Shown here piece after piece: positions 20,738 to 32,400 of a stretch of DNA of 64,000 bases; within the stretch, counting starts at the first letter, position 1; each line of letters begins with the position of its first letter. The stretch lies in assembly GCF_910596095.1 (NCBI RefSeq), contig NC_056544.1, positions 15,609,155 to 15,673,154 of the forward strand, written 5' to 3'. Under the pieces are notes generated by a model. It was not told the origin of the DNA. It saw only the letters and a program-made list of their open reading frames with translations, and did not search any database. The position numbers were made by a program, and so were the translations under genes. The DNA is from Thunnus maccoyii (Eukaryota; Chordata; Actinopteri; Scombriformes; Scombridae).

Positions 20738-22255
20738 TCTTATAACTAAATAATAATTAAAATAACTGGTTAGAAGTAACCAGAGTCCACAATGTAACTA
20801 CACATTGATAATTTATTTCACAAACTACTTTATATCTATATGACTGCACATTCAAGCAGTCCTCATAGTTTGCACTTTTAGCTGCATTTTCACAGACTTT
20901 AGGAAGGCAGAAATAATAAATATAAGAAATATTTTAGGTGGGGGCAAATTTGTTTGGGTGAGCCACTCAATTAATATGTAAAACACTGTTACAGGTACTG
21001 TGAAAAGCCTCCAAAAAAGATCCAGTCCAACCCAAATCTGCTCAAACGTCTGCGGTAGATATGTGGCCATTAACAGATAGATAAGATGCTATGTTGCTGA
21101 AAGAGTTTTCACAGCACATGAACCCTATCTGGATCATTTGTTGGGAATTTCAGAACATTGGCAGTGGACGAACACATTCTCATCGGCTGATTTTTGTTTG
21201 GTGTCCGGTCTCATACATGTCGTATTTCCGCTGTATATTCCCCTGTCCATTAACTGCTGTCAAGTCTATATAGTCGCTGTGTTTATAAAGCATTTTTGAA
21301 AACTAAATAAGTTGACCAAAGTGCTGAATAGTTTCCAAGGCAAGAATACATAATTGAATGCACACTTGGGACATACAGAAAATTATTCAGGTGCAAAAGC
21401 TAAAAAATAGAAATGGCCTTTGAGGCAGGTCTTTGAGGTTTCAGTGGTGCGGGCTCTTCTAATAATAAAGAAGAGGCTGTCATGACAACAAAGGTGCGAT
21501 CTCCCTTCAGTCTAAATTGTGGAAGTGCCAACAACTTGAGGTCAGAAGACCTTGGAGACCTTGATGAGATTTGAGGCTTTAAAGGTTCAGAGGTATGAAG
21601 CGGCCAGCCCACTGAGCTCCTCTGAAACAAACGGTAAGATTTTAAAATCAATTCTATAGAAAGCAACAAAGAGAAGTAAGCAGAGGGGAATTATGTTCTC
21701 TCTTTTAGATGACAGTAACGAGCGAATTTCAACTGCTCAAACTTGACAAAATAAATGACAGACTTCAGCACTTTTTAAATAAGAAAAATTTTGTCACTTG
21801 ACTAGAAAACAAATATATAGTCCTGTGGTTGGTAAGATAAATATATAATAATAACTATATAATATATAATATAAACAATAGCATTAACTAAGTAAATGCT
21901 TTTCTATCCAATTCAATACAAGGTCCACATATACAGTAAACAAGCCCTGTGCAATAACTATGTATTACCAAAACATCGACTAATCATATATGTGAATCAC
22001 ATTCAGTCTATATTCAAATCATTCAATAAACATATAAAAACTGTTGTAAATGACTGTACATACTGAAGAAAATGTGTATATATCCACATGTATATACTGT
22101 ATATAACCCACTGTATGAATCTAAAGTAACTTATTACATTAGTATGTGCACTACTGTGTACATAGTTTACAGTGACAGTTTGACCTGTATTTAAACATTG
22201 TATGTATTGATTATTGTTGTGTGTGTGTGTGTATACTTTTTATGTATTTTTTAGA
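20738..22255. other. tf-eif4g1 spacer with a LINE fossil
   Basis: No gene was recognised. The only protein trace is the minus-strand LINE remnant at about 21405-21640, listed separately. Positions 21840-22200 are very AT-rich with short 'atatat' runs. Confidence 0.5.
21405..21640 (-). pseudogene. LINE C-terminal coding fragment (fossil)
   Basis: The minus-strand translation contains RSPRSSDLKLLALPQFRLKG followed by DRTFVV. This is recognisably the C-terminal 'RSSDxxLLxVPxxRxKxKGDRAF' region of teleost non-LTR retrotransposon ORFs. The usual 'APKLWNSLP' follow-on is degraded. The rest of the reverse transcriptase is missing, so it is inert. Confidence 0.5.
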
Positions 22256-22332
22256 TACAGTGGCAGTCAAAAGTTTGGACACACCTTCCCATTCCCACAG
22301 AAAGTGTGTCCAAACTTTTGACTGCCACTGTA
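22256..22332. mobile_element. 77-bp perfect fold-back, Tc1/mariner-like terminal repeats
   Basis: Two 29-base arms, 22256-22284 and 22304-22332, are exact reverse complements around a 19-base loop. The arm begins 'tacagtggcagtcaaaagtt', which resembles Tc1-like transposon ends, and both sides abut TA. The sequence between the arms is far too short for a transposase. A related diverged end occurs at 62265. Confidence 0.75.
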
Positions 22333-22714
22333 TATATATATATATGTATTTTTTTTTTTTCTTTTTCCACCTACTTGACTATACATAATAATGTTTATGT
22401 CTTATTATCTCTGTTAGCCTGCTGTACTTTTTCAGCTGTATGTGTTCTGAATGTGTATCTTTTGGTACACTGATGTGAGTATACTGAGAGTCACAGGAAA
22501 CTGGAGTCAAATTTCTTGTGAGTTCAAACATGGCTAATTAAGTTGATACTGATATCAAGTACTTCAATAATGGGCTACTACTGTTGATCAATCCCAGCAC
22601 AGAAACAAAAAAATGCAGAATATTTTACGATGCAGCATATTGTTTATGAATTTTATAATTTGTGTATATCATGTGCCTGTTGTGATGAAGCTTTTACATG
22701 CTAGAGAATTAAGT

Positions 22715-23880
22715 GGCCTTCATGATTACTTCTGTATTCTTTATTTGCTCTGTGTTTGCACTTTCAGGTCTTTTTATTGCCTTGTGTTTTTGTCCGGTGC
22801 TGTCTTTCAGACAAATGTTTTATCCTGGCTTTGATTGTCTTTGTTTTTTTCCCTCGTGTCATGTGTGTTGGCATGTCATGACTATTGTAGTTTGATATTA
22901 ATATTAATTAATATTGATTAATATTTTGTGTCTGATATTAACCAATCTTGAATCATGGATGTATTGAATATCAGAGTAAGTAAGTTTGCGAAGTAAGTTT
23001 GTACATACAAGGAATTTGTATGTACAAATTTGGTGTTGTGGTGCATAACAGTGAAGAATATACACAAAATTTACAATAAAAAATATGTAAAATATACTCT
23101 AAGTGAGAAGAGCTGCAGAGAATGAAATGAAATGTACAAAATATTGACCAGGAGTAAACAGTATATGCAGTGTGCAATTAATAATAAGAAGAAGAAGAAG
23201 AAGAGGAAGAAGAAGAAGACAAGTTGCATTAATGTAATGTGCCATGTTAGATCAAAGATCACAGATAAGCAAATATGAGATTATGGGATTTTACATTAAT
23301 ATATCGTGTAATGTCCATGGGTGGGACAGAATCTGTGTCAACTGTTCTTGTGGTGTGAGGTTTTTGTCTTGACAGACCTCTGGGGAGCGATTCAATAGGC
23401 ACAAACATTATTGTAATGTCAAGGTTGATGAACTTTACATTTATTGTTTAAACTTAATGCTTATTGATATGTAGACTTTATATCTTCTGTTAAATTTACT
23501 ATGAATTTCTGTGTGGAAATTCTTGCCAAGGTTTTTCTAAGTAAATCTCACTCAACCTATTTTACTGCAGGCTGTTAGGTCTTTTGTATTCTTAATTTGC
23601 TCTGTGTTCGCACTAAGGTGTTTTTATTGCCTTGTGTTTTTGTCAAAGGCATTACTTATCCGTGTCTGTTTTGTTTTATCCTGGCATTGATTGTCTGTGT
23701 TGGCAGATGGTGACTATTGTAGTTTCTGTGGATCAATAAAGTATGTACAGTAGGGTCCAGAAGTCTGAGACCACTTTCCCTACTGTATCTATACTGTGTT
23801 CACATATGAACCGATCTTGAATCATGGATGTCTTGAGCAGGCATAAGCATTATTATAAAGTCAGGGTTGGTGAATTTGCC
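22715..23880 (+). repeat. Direct duplication upstream of eif4g1
   Basis: Segments of 22715-22905 recur at about 23575-23745 (shared 'tttttattgccttgtgtttt'). The stretch near 22945 recurs near 23811 (shared 'atcttgaatcatggatgt'). The stretch near 23396 recurs near 23838 (cattatt.taa.gtca.ggttg.tgaa). The left copy carries about 430 extra bases, including a GAA-rich microsatellite at about 23188-23220. The source may be an old LINE-like repeat or a local duplication. Confidence 0.5.
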
Positions 23881-24159
23881 TGTATCACATGACCAAGGAA
23901 ACGGCATCACATTGTAATTTCCCCGGAAGTTACCCATGCGACTTGGAGGCGCACCGGCTCCATAAACCAGAAACATCGCACTATGGCCTCTCTCTGAGCC
24001 GCCTGACGCGACACTTGTGTACATACCTGACCGGCAATCCGTCACCATCGACGCCTTGATAATGGACCCCCGGTCCAGAGGCTTTTTTCGGGGCCATCGG
24101 AGTTGTCAATAGTACTCCCAAAGTACTATATTACTTGATTTTGAGCGCTGTCACTTGTG

Positions 24160-24386
24160 CTCGCCGGGGATTTAAACCGAGGTGACAGCAGCAGCACTCG
24201 CCCCATCTGCCGGTTAGCTAACTGCTAACTATCTCGCTAAGTCAATAGCCAAGAAGGGCATCACTTTTCTTTTGGAGTAAAGGACAAGGAAAATACAATA
24301 CCTACTGCTTTCATAAACAGACGACTGACCAGAGGCTGATTCCCCCCGAGTTCCCATCTTAACAACACATTCACAGTTGATTCCTG
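24160..24386 (+). promoter_or_regulatory. Probable eif4g1 promoter edge and noncoding exon 1
   Basis: The base composition changes to CpG-richer sequence from about 23.9 kb. A clean donor (ttcctg|gtaaga) ends at 24386. There is no long ORF. This position fits the noncoding first exon of eif4g1, spliced to the acceptor at 26351-26352. The transcription start is not visible from sequence, so the left boundary is approximate. Confidence 0.45.
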
Positions 24387-26352
24387 GTAAGAATAAAAAC
24401 CAACTGACGGTGGGAGATGCTAGCTTGAATGTAGCTACACCCGAGCTTCATTTTGTGAAAGGCACACCGGCTAGCTACCGTTAGCTGGTTGAACAGGCCC
24501 TGCCGGCTGTCAGTTTACTGGGGCAGACAGCGTGCTAATCCCAGAATAGGAAGACAGCTAAAATAATTAATTTAAGTTAATGTTAATGTTATAACTTAAG
24601 TTCGGTGACTAGTTAGCCTGGATGTGTCGTTTATAACGGATGAGGTAACGTTAACGGCAGCTCTCGTGGCTAATCTCCACTCGGTGACCGTTACAACCGC
24701 AGGCTTCAGGAGCCTTAATGTCACCAGATTTATGGTGTAACAGCGGTTTTTCACTATTTCAGAGCCAACATGTCGGTGGTTACAACCTGACTTGAAGTTT
24801 GAGGTAATTCGCCCTGTTAGCTCAAAATAAATGTGAAGCAGCTGGTTTTATTTGCTCGCTGGGCCTGTAATTAAACACAGCTCATAGGACAGGACTGAGC
24901 TAACCCGCTAACGTTAACTAACAATAATGTAACCTAATCGGCATCAAGTGTTGCAACATTATTGTGCGAGCGGCGGATTATTTGCTGCTCTTTAGTCGTC
25001 GTCCATCAACACAGTCAAAACTACTAGGCTGAGCTGTACGTTAAGTACGTTTAAGGTTAAATGTGGACGTTCAGCCACGTAGCGTAACTAAGCAGAGTGA
25101 CAGCGGGACACGTAACGTTAGCCGGCTGTTGGCTAACGATTTAACCCGCTTCGGCCTTTCGGGCCAGTGAAATGCCTTTTCATTTTAGCGATAACTTAGC
25201 CAAAAACACAACGGGAGTCTCTTCTGAGAGTCATATATTTAATGATTGCTCATAATACCGGCAGCTGTCACTGCCGGCGGAGCCTTATAGCAGCTTTGAG
25301 CGCTGATGTCCTGTCTGAAAGCAGCATGGCCCCGGCTAACAGCTAACCATAGTTCCTGTGTCAGCAGGTGGATGCTGTGTGTGACACGTCTGCTACAAAT
25401 ATTGATCCGGTGCTGTTTTAATACTATCTTTTATTTTTCGTAGATATTCCAACATCCATTCAAAAATAATGTATCAGTTAGTTTTTAAAATTGATATCGT
25501 TATTTGGATGGATTATTTGCACATGTAGCTAGCACAAGCAAGAGGGCATTGAAGCTGCTGGTAACGCAGTAAATGAACTTTGACCTGAGGTATCCATTTT
25601 CTTAAATTCACTCAAAACCCGGTCAGACAAGTGATGTGGTGGCATTCACTCATATGCTTGAAGTATAACTCTAAACCATTATAACTTAAGTAATTTCCTT
25701 TAATATTTGTCACCTATTTGCCTTTTTCTGTTTTGTCAAGTCACATTCATTTAGCTGTTTGTGTGGTTTTTTTGGTGGTGTTTTTTTGTTTTGTTTTTTT
25801 TAATTTTTTTTTTACAATCACTATCTGTCCAGTAGATGAGTTCACAGTGGGTCTGACACAATGGTTTCTAAGGAATCGAGTACAAATGCCCTTTTTTGCT
25901 TGATTTACTAGCTGTCCAACCCCTTTTCTACTCAAACAATAGATTGTTTTGGGTGGAGGTTAGAACAAATGAGTCGATTGCGATCTGATTTTGAGCAAGG
26001 AATCCGCAAAAGACATTACAACACTAATTGCTCATAAGACGGCACGAATTAGCCATGCAGTATGCAAGTGAAAAAGATTGTGGGAGGTGATGGCGTTATC
26101 ATAGGCGAAACCACAAACCACACCCTCAGTGCTTGGTCAGATGTTGCCACACTTAAAAAGTTCATGTCTTCATACCGTGTTTGTCTGACGTCTGACCTGT
26201 GTGCCTCCAATTATCATGTTTAATGGAATAATGCTACGCCTCTGTCTGCTAGGAAAATTTTAAAAATCAATTTAGAACTGAAAGCAGTTTCATCTTGATG
26301 TTTTTGATTAATACTTTGCCTTTTTTGTATTTCTTGCTCCTCTCTTTCTCAG
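24387..26352 (+). other. eif4g1 intron 1 (CpG-rich, then AT-rich)
   Basis: The first part (to about 25.4 kb) is rich in 'gctaacgttagc'-like and CpG-containing sequence typical of promoter-proximal introns of housekeeping genes. No protein gene was seen. The part after 25.7 kb holds T-rich runs. Confidence 0.45.
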
Positions 26353-26379
26353 AAAGGCTGGCTACACAACGCCACCCTA

Positions 26380-26403
26380 ATGCAGAACCATAAAAGAACG
26401 TGA
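26380..26403 (+). promoter_or_regulatory. uORF immediately before the eif4g1 start codon
   Basis: ATG CAG AAC CAT AAA AGA ACG TGA is a 7-codon upstream ORF within the exon that carries the main start. Its stop ends at 26403 and the main ATG begins at 26405, so one base separates them. The uORF start context is weak (C at -3, C at +4). The main start has G at -3. The arrangement suits leaky scanning or reinitiation. Function is inferred. Confidence 0.6.
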
Positions 26404-26404
26404 A

Positions 26405-29400
26405 ATGAACAAACCACCACAGCCTATAACGGGACCCACCTCTGTCCCAAACCCAGCCCCTTCCCCAGGATTGACACCGGTGAGTGCCCTTGACCCGGTG
26501 GATTCAAAGCTGTTTTGGTAGGTTAAATTTTGGTAAAGTCTATATAATTTTTATTTTTCTCTCCATTCTCTCCTCTGAAGGCCGCCTACGGACCTGGACA
26601 GCCCCCTTCTCTTGTTTTTGCAACACCTCCACCTCCACAAATGAACTCCGCACCACAGCCCAGACAGGTACTGTTCACAGCATGTTTTTTTTCTTTCGGA
26701 TAAGGTTTTTTGCATTCAGGGTACCAGTACGTGTTTTTGCCTTGTAAGAGAACCTTCCTTTTCTTACTCTTTCACATAGATTTCTGACACGGCTTTTTCT
26801 GCTGTAAAGCTTTGGCTAAATGAGTGTATGTGCGTGTGTGTTATTGCCTATTTGCTATCTTGACTTCTTTCCTCTCTTCTGCTGTCCTCCCAGTTTGCTG
26901 CAGGGCCCCGTACTTTACACCAACAGGTACTAACACCCCTCACTCTTCCTTACATCCCCTCTGTCTCCGTAGTGTAATGCATGCTTTTAATTCCAAATGT
27001 CGGAGACTTAGAAGCTGTAGTGTTGATATTAGACAAATGTTCCTCCAGTCTGCTAACATTGATTACTGCATCTCTTTGTTGAAATACACATTTTTCATTA
27101 AGAAGTTATGACCTTTTTTAGCTGTTGATGAGTCGCAATATTTTAAAAGCAGATGTTCACCCAGGCATTATTTATTTTTTTGTTCATCCCACACAAGCCC
27201 ATACCTTTTTCTTAAAAAAAAAAAAAAAAAATGCCTGCCACATTTGTCTGCATTTGCAAGACATAGTCCCAATCATGCCTCAATAATGATTTTTAATATT
27301 AAGGTGAATTTATTTTTGGTACCTGCAGCATTCTAACATCACTGCCCGCATGCGCCTGCAGCCCTTAAAATGATTCTTTTACGACTTAAAACTGGAACCC
27401 ACAGGGCTTTTTAAGATTTCACTTTTATCCAGACTCGTGCAGATTTGCATGTGCAGCTATGGTTGTTTGAGCTTATTGTTCATGGCTGAGAGATACACTG
27501 CTGCCTGTCATACTCTTCTTTCTTACACCTTGTAATCTCAACCTTTCACATTGTCTCTTGTCCTCATTTTCACCTTAATCTCACTCCCTCTCTTGCTCTC
27601 TGCTCATGTGTTGCGCGGCTGAAGGGTGGATACAGAGCATTACAGGTAACAGCTTTACTCTTCGTCTCCCCCTCCCCTCCCCCCTTAACTTGGGCTAACC
27701 TCAGTGTGGCAAGGAGACTTGAATTTCAGTGCACTTTAGACTCGGTGTAACCCAAGAACTGATTTTGCTGTATACATTTGCAGTTGCTGTGAGTGTGTTG
27801 CGTCCAGCTGGGGTTACGGCTATGTGTGACTGGATGCACACACAAGCAAAAATGCTGCAACATTCTAACACTACCATACTTAAAACATCAAATGCAGACA
27901 CCAAGCAACAGGTTTGCTTGCTCTGTGATACACTCTTCATCCTTCTTTCCCTCCATTCTCCCTTATCTGTCCTCCAGGGTTACTATCAGAACCGACCGGC
28001 TATGGCCGCCAGTGCTCCCAGAGTCCAGACAAGTAGTGGGCCTCGACCTGTTGGACCCGCTCATGTCTACCCACCCAGCTCCCAGATGATGATGATTTCC
28101 CAGCAGCAGCTTTCTTTTGCTGGCTCCCCTCAGGGCTACTTCATCCCCCCTGGACAGGTTGGTTCACATTAGTGATCACAAATTGATACTAATGATATGA
28201 ATGATACTAATTCAGTGTATATGGTCATCATATTACCGTATTGGCCAGAATATAAGACAGTATTTTTTCTTCAGGAAATTATATTTTTGAAAGTGGGTTT
28301 GTATTATATTCAAGGACATTTACGTGTTAACAACAGCAGATGTTCTTTTTGACTGAAGTGAGTACTAGCTGATTACATGAAGAGTGTTGCGTTATGAGTT
28401 GTTAGTAGCTTTAATGCTGCTAGGCTAACAAGTTTCTTTGTCAGTTCTAGAGAGTCAAAAGTGTTTTAGGTACTCAATTTCACCTACGGAAGTTTCTGGT
28501 GGCCTGTTTAACAAGTTTTGATGTCATGCATGGAGGAACTGAATTCTTGACGAGCGAAAATGATTTGAAACCGTCTCCCAATGAAATGGACCAAATTTCT
28601 AAATAATCCTGCCAAGTTGCTGAGAATGACCAATGACGCAGAATGTCATGATAAAGACCCCCAAAAGGCCTAATCAGAGAAAATCCTGAACGGGAAACTT
28701 AGCCGATTTTCAACCAGCATTGTATCATTACAGTGTGGGTAGTATATGCAAATAAATAATGTTTAATTTCCCTCCATATTGGCTACACCCAGAGCTCCCC
28801 TGCTCATTTGCCAGCAAAAGAGACCTGCCTTAGACTACAAACTCCCTTTCTGCATTTTCTGTAGTGGAGCCTTCAAGGACGGTAAACTTTGGGTCTCCCA
28901 AAACACTCCCATCTACCATGTTACACTAGCAATAGGGGAAAAGCAGACACTAAAATATCATACTACTAAATACTTTAAAATATTAGTATATTTGGTGGAA
29001 AACTAGTTTCATGATACAAGGCCAAATATCAGGCTGTTGAATCAGACACAACAGAGTCTAGACGTGAGGACGTGACCACCAGAGCGATGTTACAGCCACA
29101 GCCTGGCCTCGGCTGTTTCTCTGTGATAATACAAACAAACAACAGCTTTACAATATAATGTCGGAGCAGAGATCTGGCACTACTATTACGACTTATGAGG
29201 CTGAATATTGCGCTGTATAATCAAAAGAGTAGAGTGGAGAAAGCGACTGCCAGACTCAATGAGGAAGAACGTTTTGTGAATGAAAATAAGCCTCAGTAAA
29301 GAGAGATAACGCTGCACTAACTTTGTCTTTGGTGCTAATTTGTCCGTGAACACACTGTCAGTAGAGTCAGTCAGTCCGATTGGACTAGACGTGGGCAGTG

Positions 29401-32400
29401 CATTCTGGTTGTTGTAGGATTCTCCCGTAACAGCGGTATGGAGAATCTACAGCTTTTTTCTTATTTCTACTGCATAAGTGACCTAGTTTTGAGAAATCAT
29501 CATATTCACAGCGGTGAATTTTTCCTTTAATCCAGAAGGAAATTATGTTAAAGGTGGAGTGCAGGACTTTTGTCTCCCCTTCTGGCAGCGAGAGTAATTA
29601 CAAAAACACTCTTGACTCGTGCTTACATCATAGACTCTGCCGTAGCCTACTTCGTCACTACTGTCGCAGCTGTAAAACGGTGAATAAATTGTTTTGAGCG
29701 TCACACAACCCCCGCAAAATGACTCATTTCACTATCAGAATTTGATCCATTCGGGCTGATAACATTCGGAAAGTTGCATGATTAAACCATTTTATCCCCA
29801 TTCAAGTTAGCAGAGAGCTAATGGGAGTTAGCCGCTTGGCAGGCAGAAGTCTCTGGTGTACGTGCTCTGCCTGTAGAGCATGCGCAGTATGCATTCATCC
29901 GGCCAGCGCGGGAATGTCAAACCCGACACCAGATTAAAAACTCTGTATAGTGTGAAATACAAAGAGATTTACCTGGCAGCGATAGGTTTAATCAGCATTG
30001 TGTGAACTTGTTTCAACTCGGGCTTGAATGTAACAGACGTTCATTTATATGTAAAAGTTCTGCACTGCAGGTTTAATATGTGATAAACAGAATAAGAAGA
30101 ATAAGGCTGGTCTTGAAAACATATTTGGACAAGCTACACAAATATGGGCGTTATCTTAAGTTATGGTCAAAAACGGGTGTTTGAATAGGAGGGTGGTATC
30201 TTATATTAGTATAGTACATTACTGTGGTGATGGCATAGATTGACCTGAAGCTCTCACAACTTAATTGTCCCTCTATTGTTATTGTTTCTGACTATTTATT
30301 TTGTTTCTGCAGTACCGGGCCCCATATATGCCACCTACTCAGCAGTATCCTGTGACCAGCGGTACAGCAGGCTTCTATCCGGGAACTAGCCCTGCTGAAT
30401 ACTCTGCCTATGGTAAGGGTTTTTGCCTGAGCTAAAAAGTGGTGAAATCTCTCACAAACATCAGAAATCCAAACTTAACTTCGATTTTTTAAGTTAAAGC
30501 ATGTATTTTTAGTCCGTATCCATTAGCGCACCTCTTTGCCCGTAAGGTAATATTGGGTGTGCTGTGGTTTTGCTTGGCTGGTTGGTGTGTTAAATGTCTT
30601 TCTGGGTCAAAACACTGCTGTATGTGGTGATCTGCCAGTTGCATGTGGTCTGGCTTAATTCTGCTTTGGCCTGTGTTCTTTCTATCTGCAGTCTCACCTG
30701 GCGCTGCCTTACAGGTTCCATGAAATGGCTTTGAGACCAGAATTTTGCTCTTTTTGTTTGATGTGTTCCCACATGAAAAAAGATGTTTGGCTGGAATTTA
30801 ATGTTAGGAGGGACTGAATTTGAATAATAATGTGGTAAAATAAAAACAAAAAAAAGAGCAAGACGAAGACTCCAAATAGAAGTCAAAAATGTTCAGTCGT
30901 GGCACTTCAGGAATTAGAAAAACATTTTCTTTTTGCCACTTACAGACATGCATCTGATCTGTTTTATGGCTTCAAGTACTCATTTGCTTTTGCAGGTTTC
31001 TTTTTATAAGTGAGGGGCAGGGTGAGTCAAACTAAAACCTAATTTTATTGGCTTAATACATACTTGTAGGTGCAAGATGGGTCTGTGAACAGAACTTTAA
31101 ACTCTCCAAGAAGAGAAGTGTGATTTTGATTTACAAATATGCAAAAAAGTCAACATATTATGGCATATAAGAATAGGATGCAGCCAGGAACACGAGGTAA
31201 GAATACAAGCAAAGGCTTTGTTCATTTCATGGGACCTTTTTAACACCCTGCTTCCTCTGGATCCTCTCATTAACTCATTCTGCATCTCTCTTCCTGCCCT
31301 CTCTCCTTCTTTCCTCCCTCTCCCGTCCCTCACTCCCTTCCTCTCCTTTGCTGCGTTGGTTCAGAGCCCTCTCTTGCTGCGAGGGAGAGGCGGGGTGGTG
31401 GGGGGAGAGGGGGCGGGCGAGAGAACGGCCGTCTCTCTCTCCACGGTGCTCCTCTCACCTCCCAGCGCTACCCCGGTGAGTAGTGTGTGCTTGTGTGCTG
31501 GTCAGCAAGCTTCAGTGGCAACAATCTCTGTGGCACTTCTTGTCTCTGATAGTGTTGTAAATGTGTTTTTAATTTTTTTTTGTTTTTGTTTTTGTTTTGT
31601 TTTTTTCCCCCCTTTTCTTTTGGGTAACACATGTATATACTACATGCAAATGGTCTACAAGTCAATGTCGGCACAAGTAAACTAGCCACCAATTCTGCAA
31701 TGGCATCTCTTGTAAATTCAAGCCATAACAGTGTAATGTATGTACTTTTTAACCCCTTTTGCCCAGATTTTTCTATGACATATATCCAGGAGATCTATTA
31801 AATGTTGAAAATATAATAAATATAGTCATCGATATCCTATTTAGATACGTTTTATCTTAAACTAAATTTCGTCTACTTTTAATCCATGGCTAGGTTGCAA
31901 TTCACCACACTTACTGTGCTGTGTTATCAGCTGCTCTCACAATATCCTTCAACTTAGGAAAAAGCACAAAGCAAAATCTACAAGCTCCTGATCCATGAAA
32001 TCAGTTTCACTTTAATTTACTGCTAAAGACGAGCAGCTTGCCACAACACAGCTGACGATGAGCTGAAAGGTCTTCTGCCTGCGTTGCGTGTTAGCTTATG
32101 ATTTATAATCATAAGCTAACACGCAGCTACTACGCAGGACTGTCACATGCAGACTGTGAAGGTCAGACAAAAGCAGTACTTTTCCTAAAGCTTGTCATAA
32201 CTAATTTGATACACACACCCTACATAAGCTTTGAGTGGAATCCAGCTTTTGTGTTACTTCAGGAATTTTTACTCCATTATTACAAAGTGTTTTATTTCCC
32301 TGTTAAAATGAAAGTATCCATATGGTCTCCAGCTGTGGAGAAACTGATGGGGACAACTGAATGAATTGAGTAAACACTGCAGCTGTCAACAAGCAAATGT

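Noticed and set aside
23800-24048. Minus-strand 82-codon ORF near the eif4g1 promoter, suggesting a divergent gene
   Set aside because: There is no recognisable domain, splice context or poly(A) support, and it overlaps duplicated sequence.
31218-31685. Single 155-codon ORF spanning the eif4g1 cassette region
   Set aside because: Its frame differs from that needed for splicing into eif4g1. Only the 31365-31475 part in the other frame is supported.
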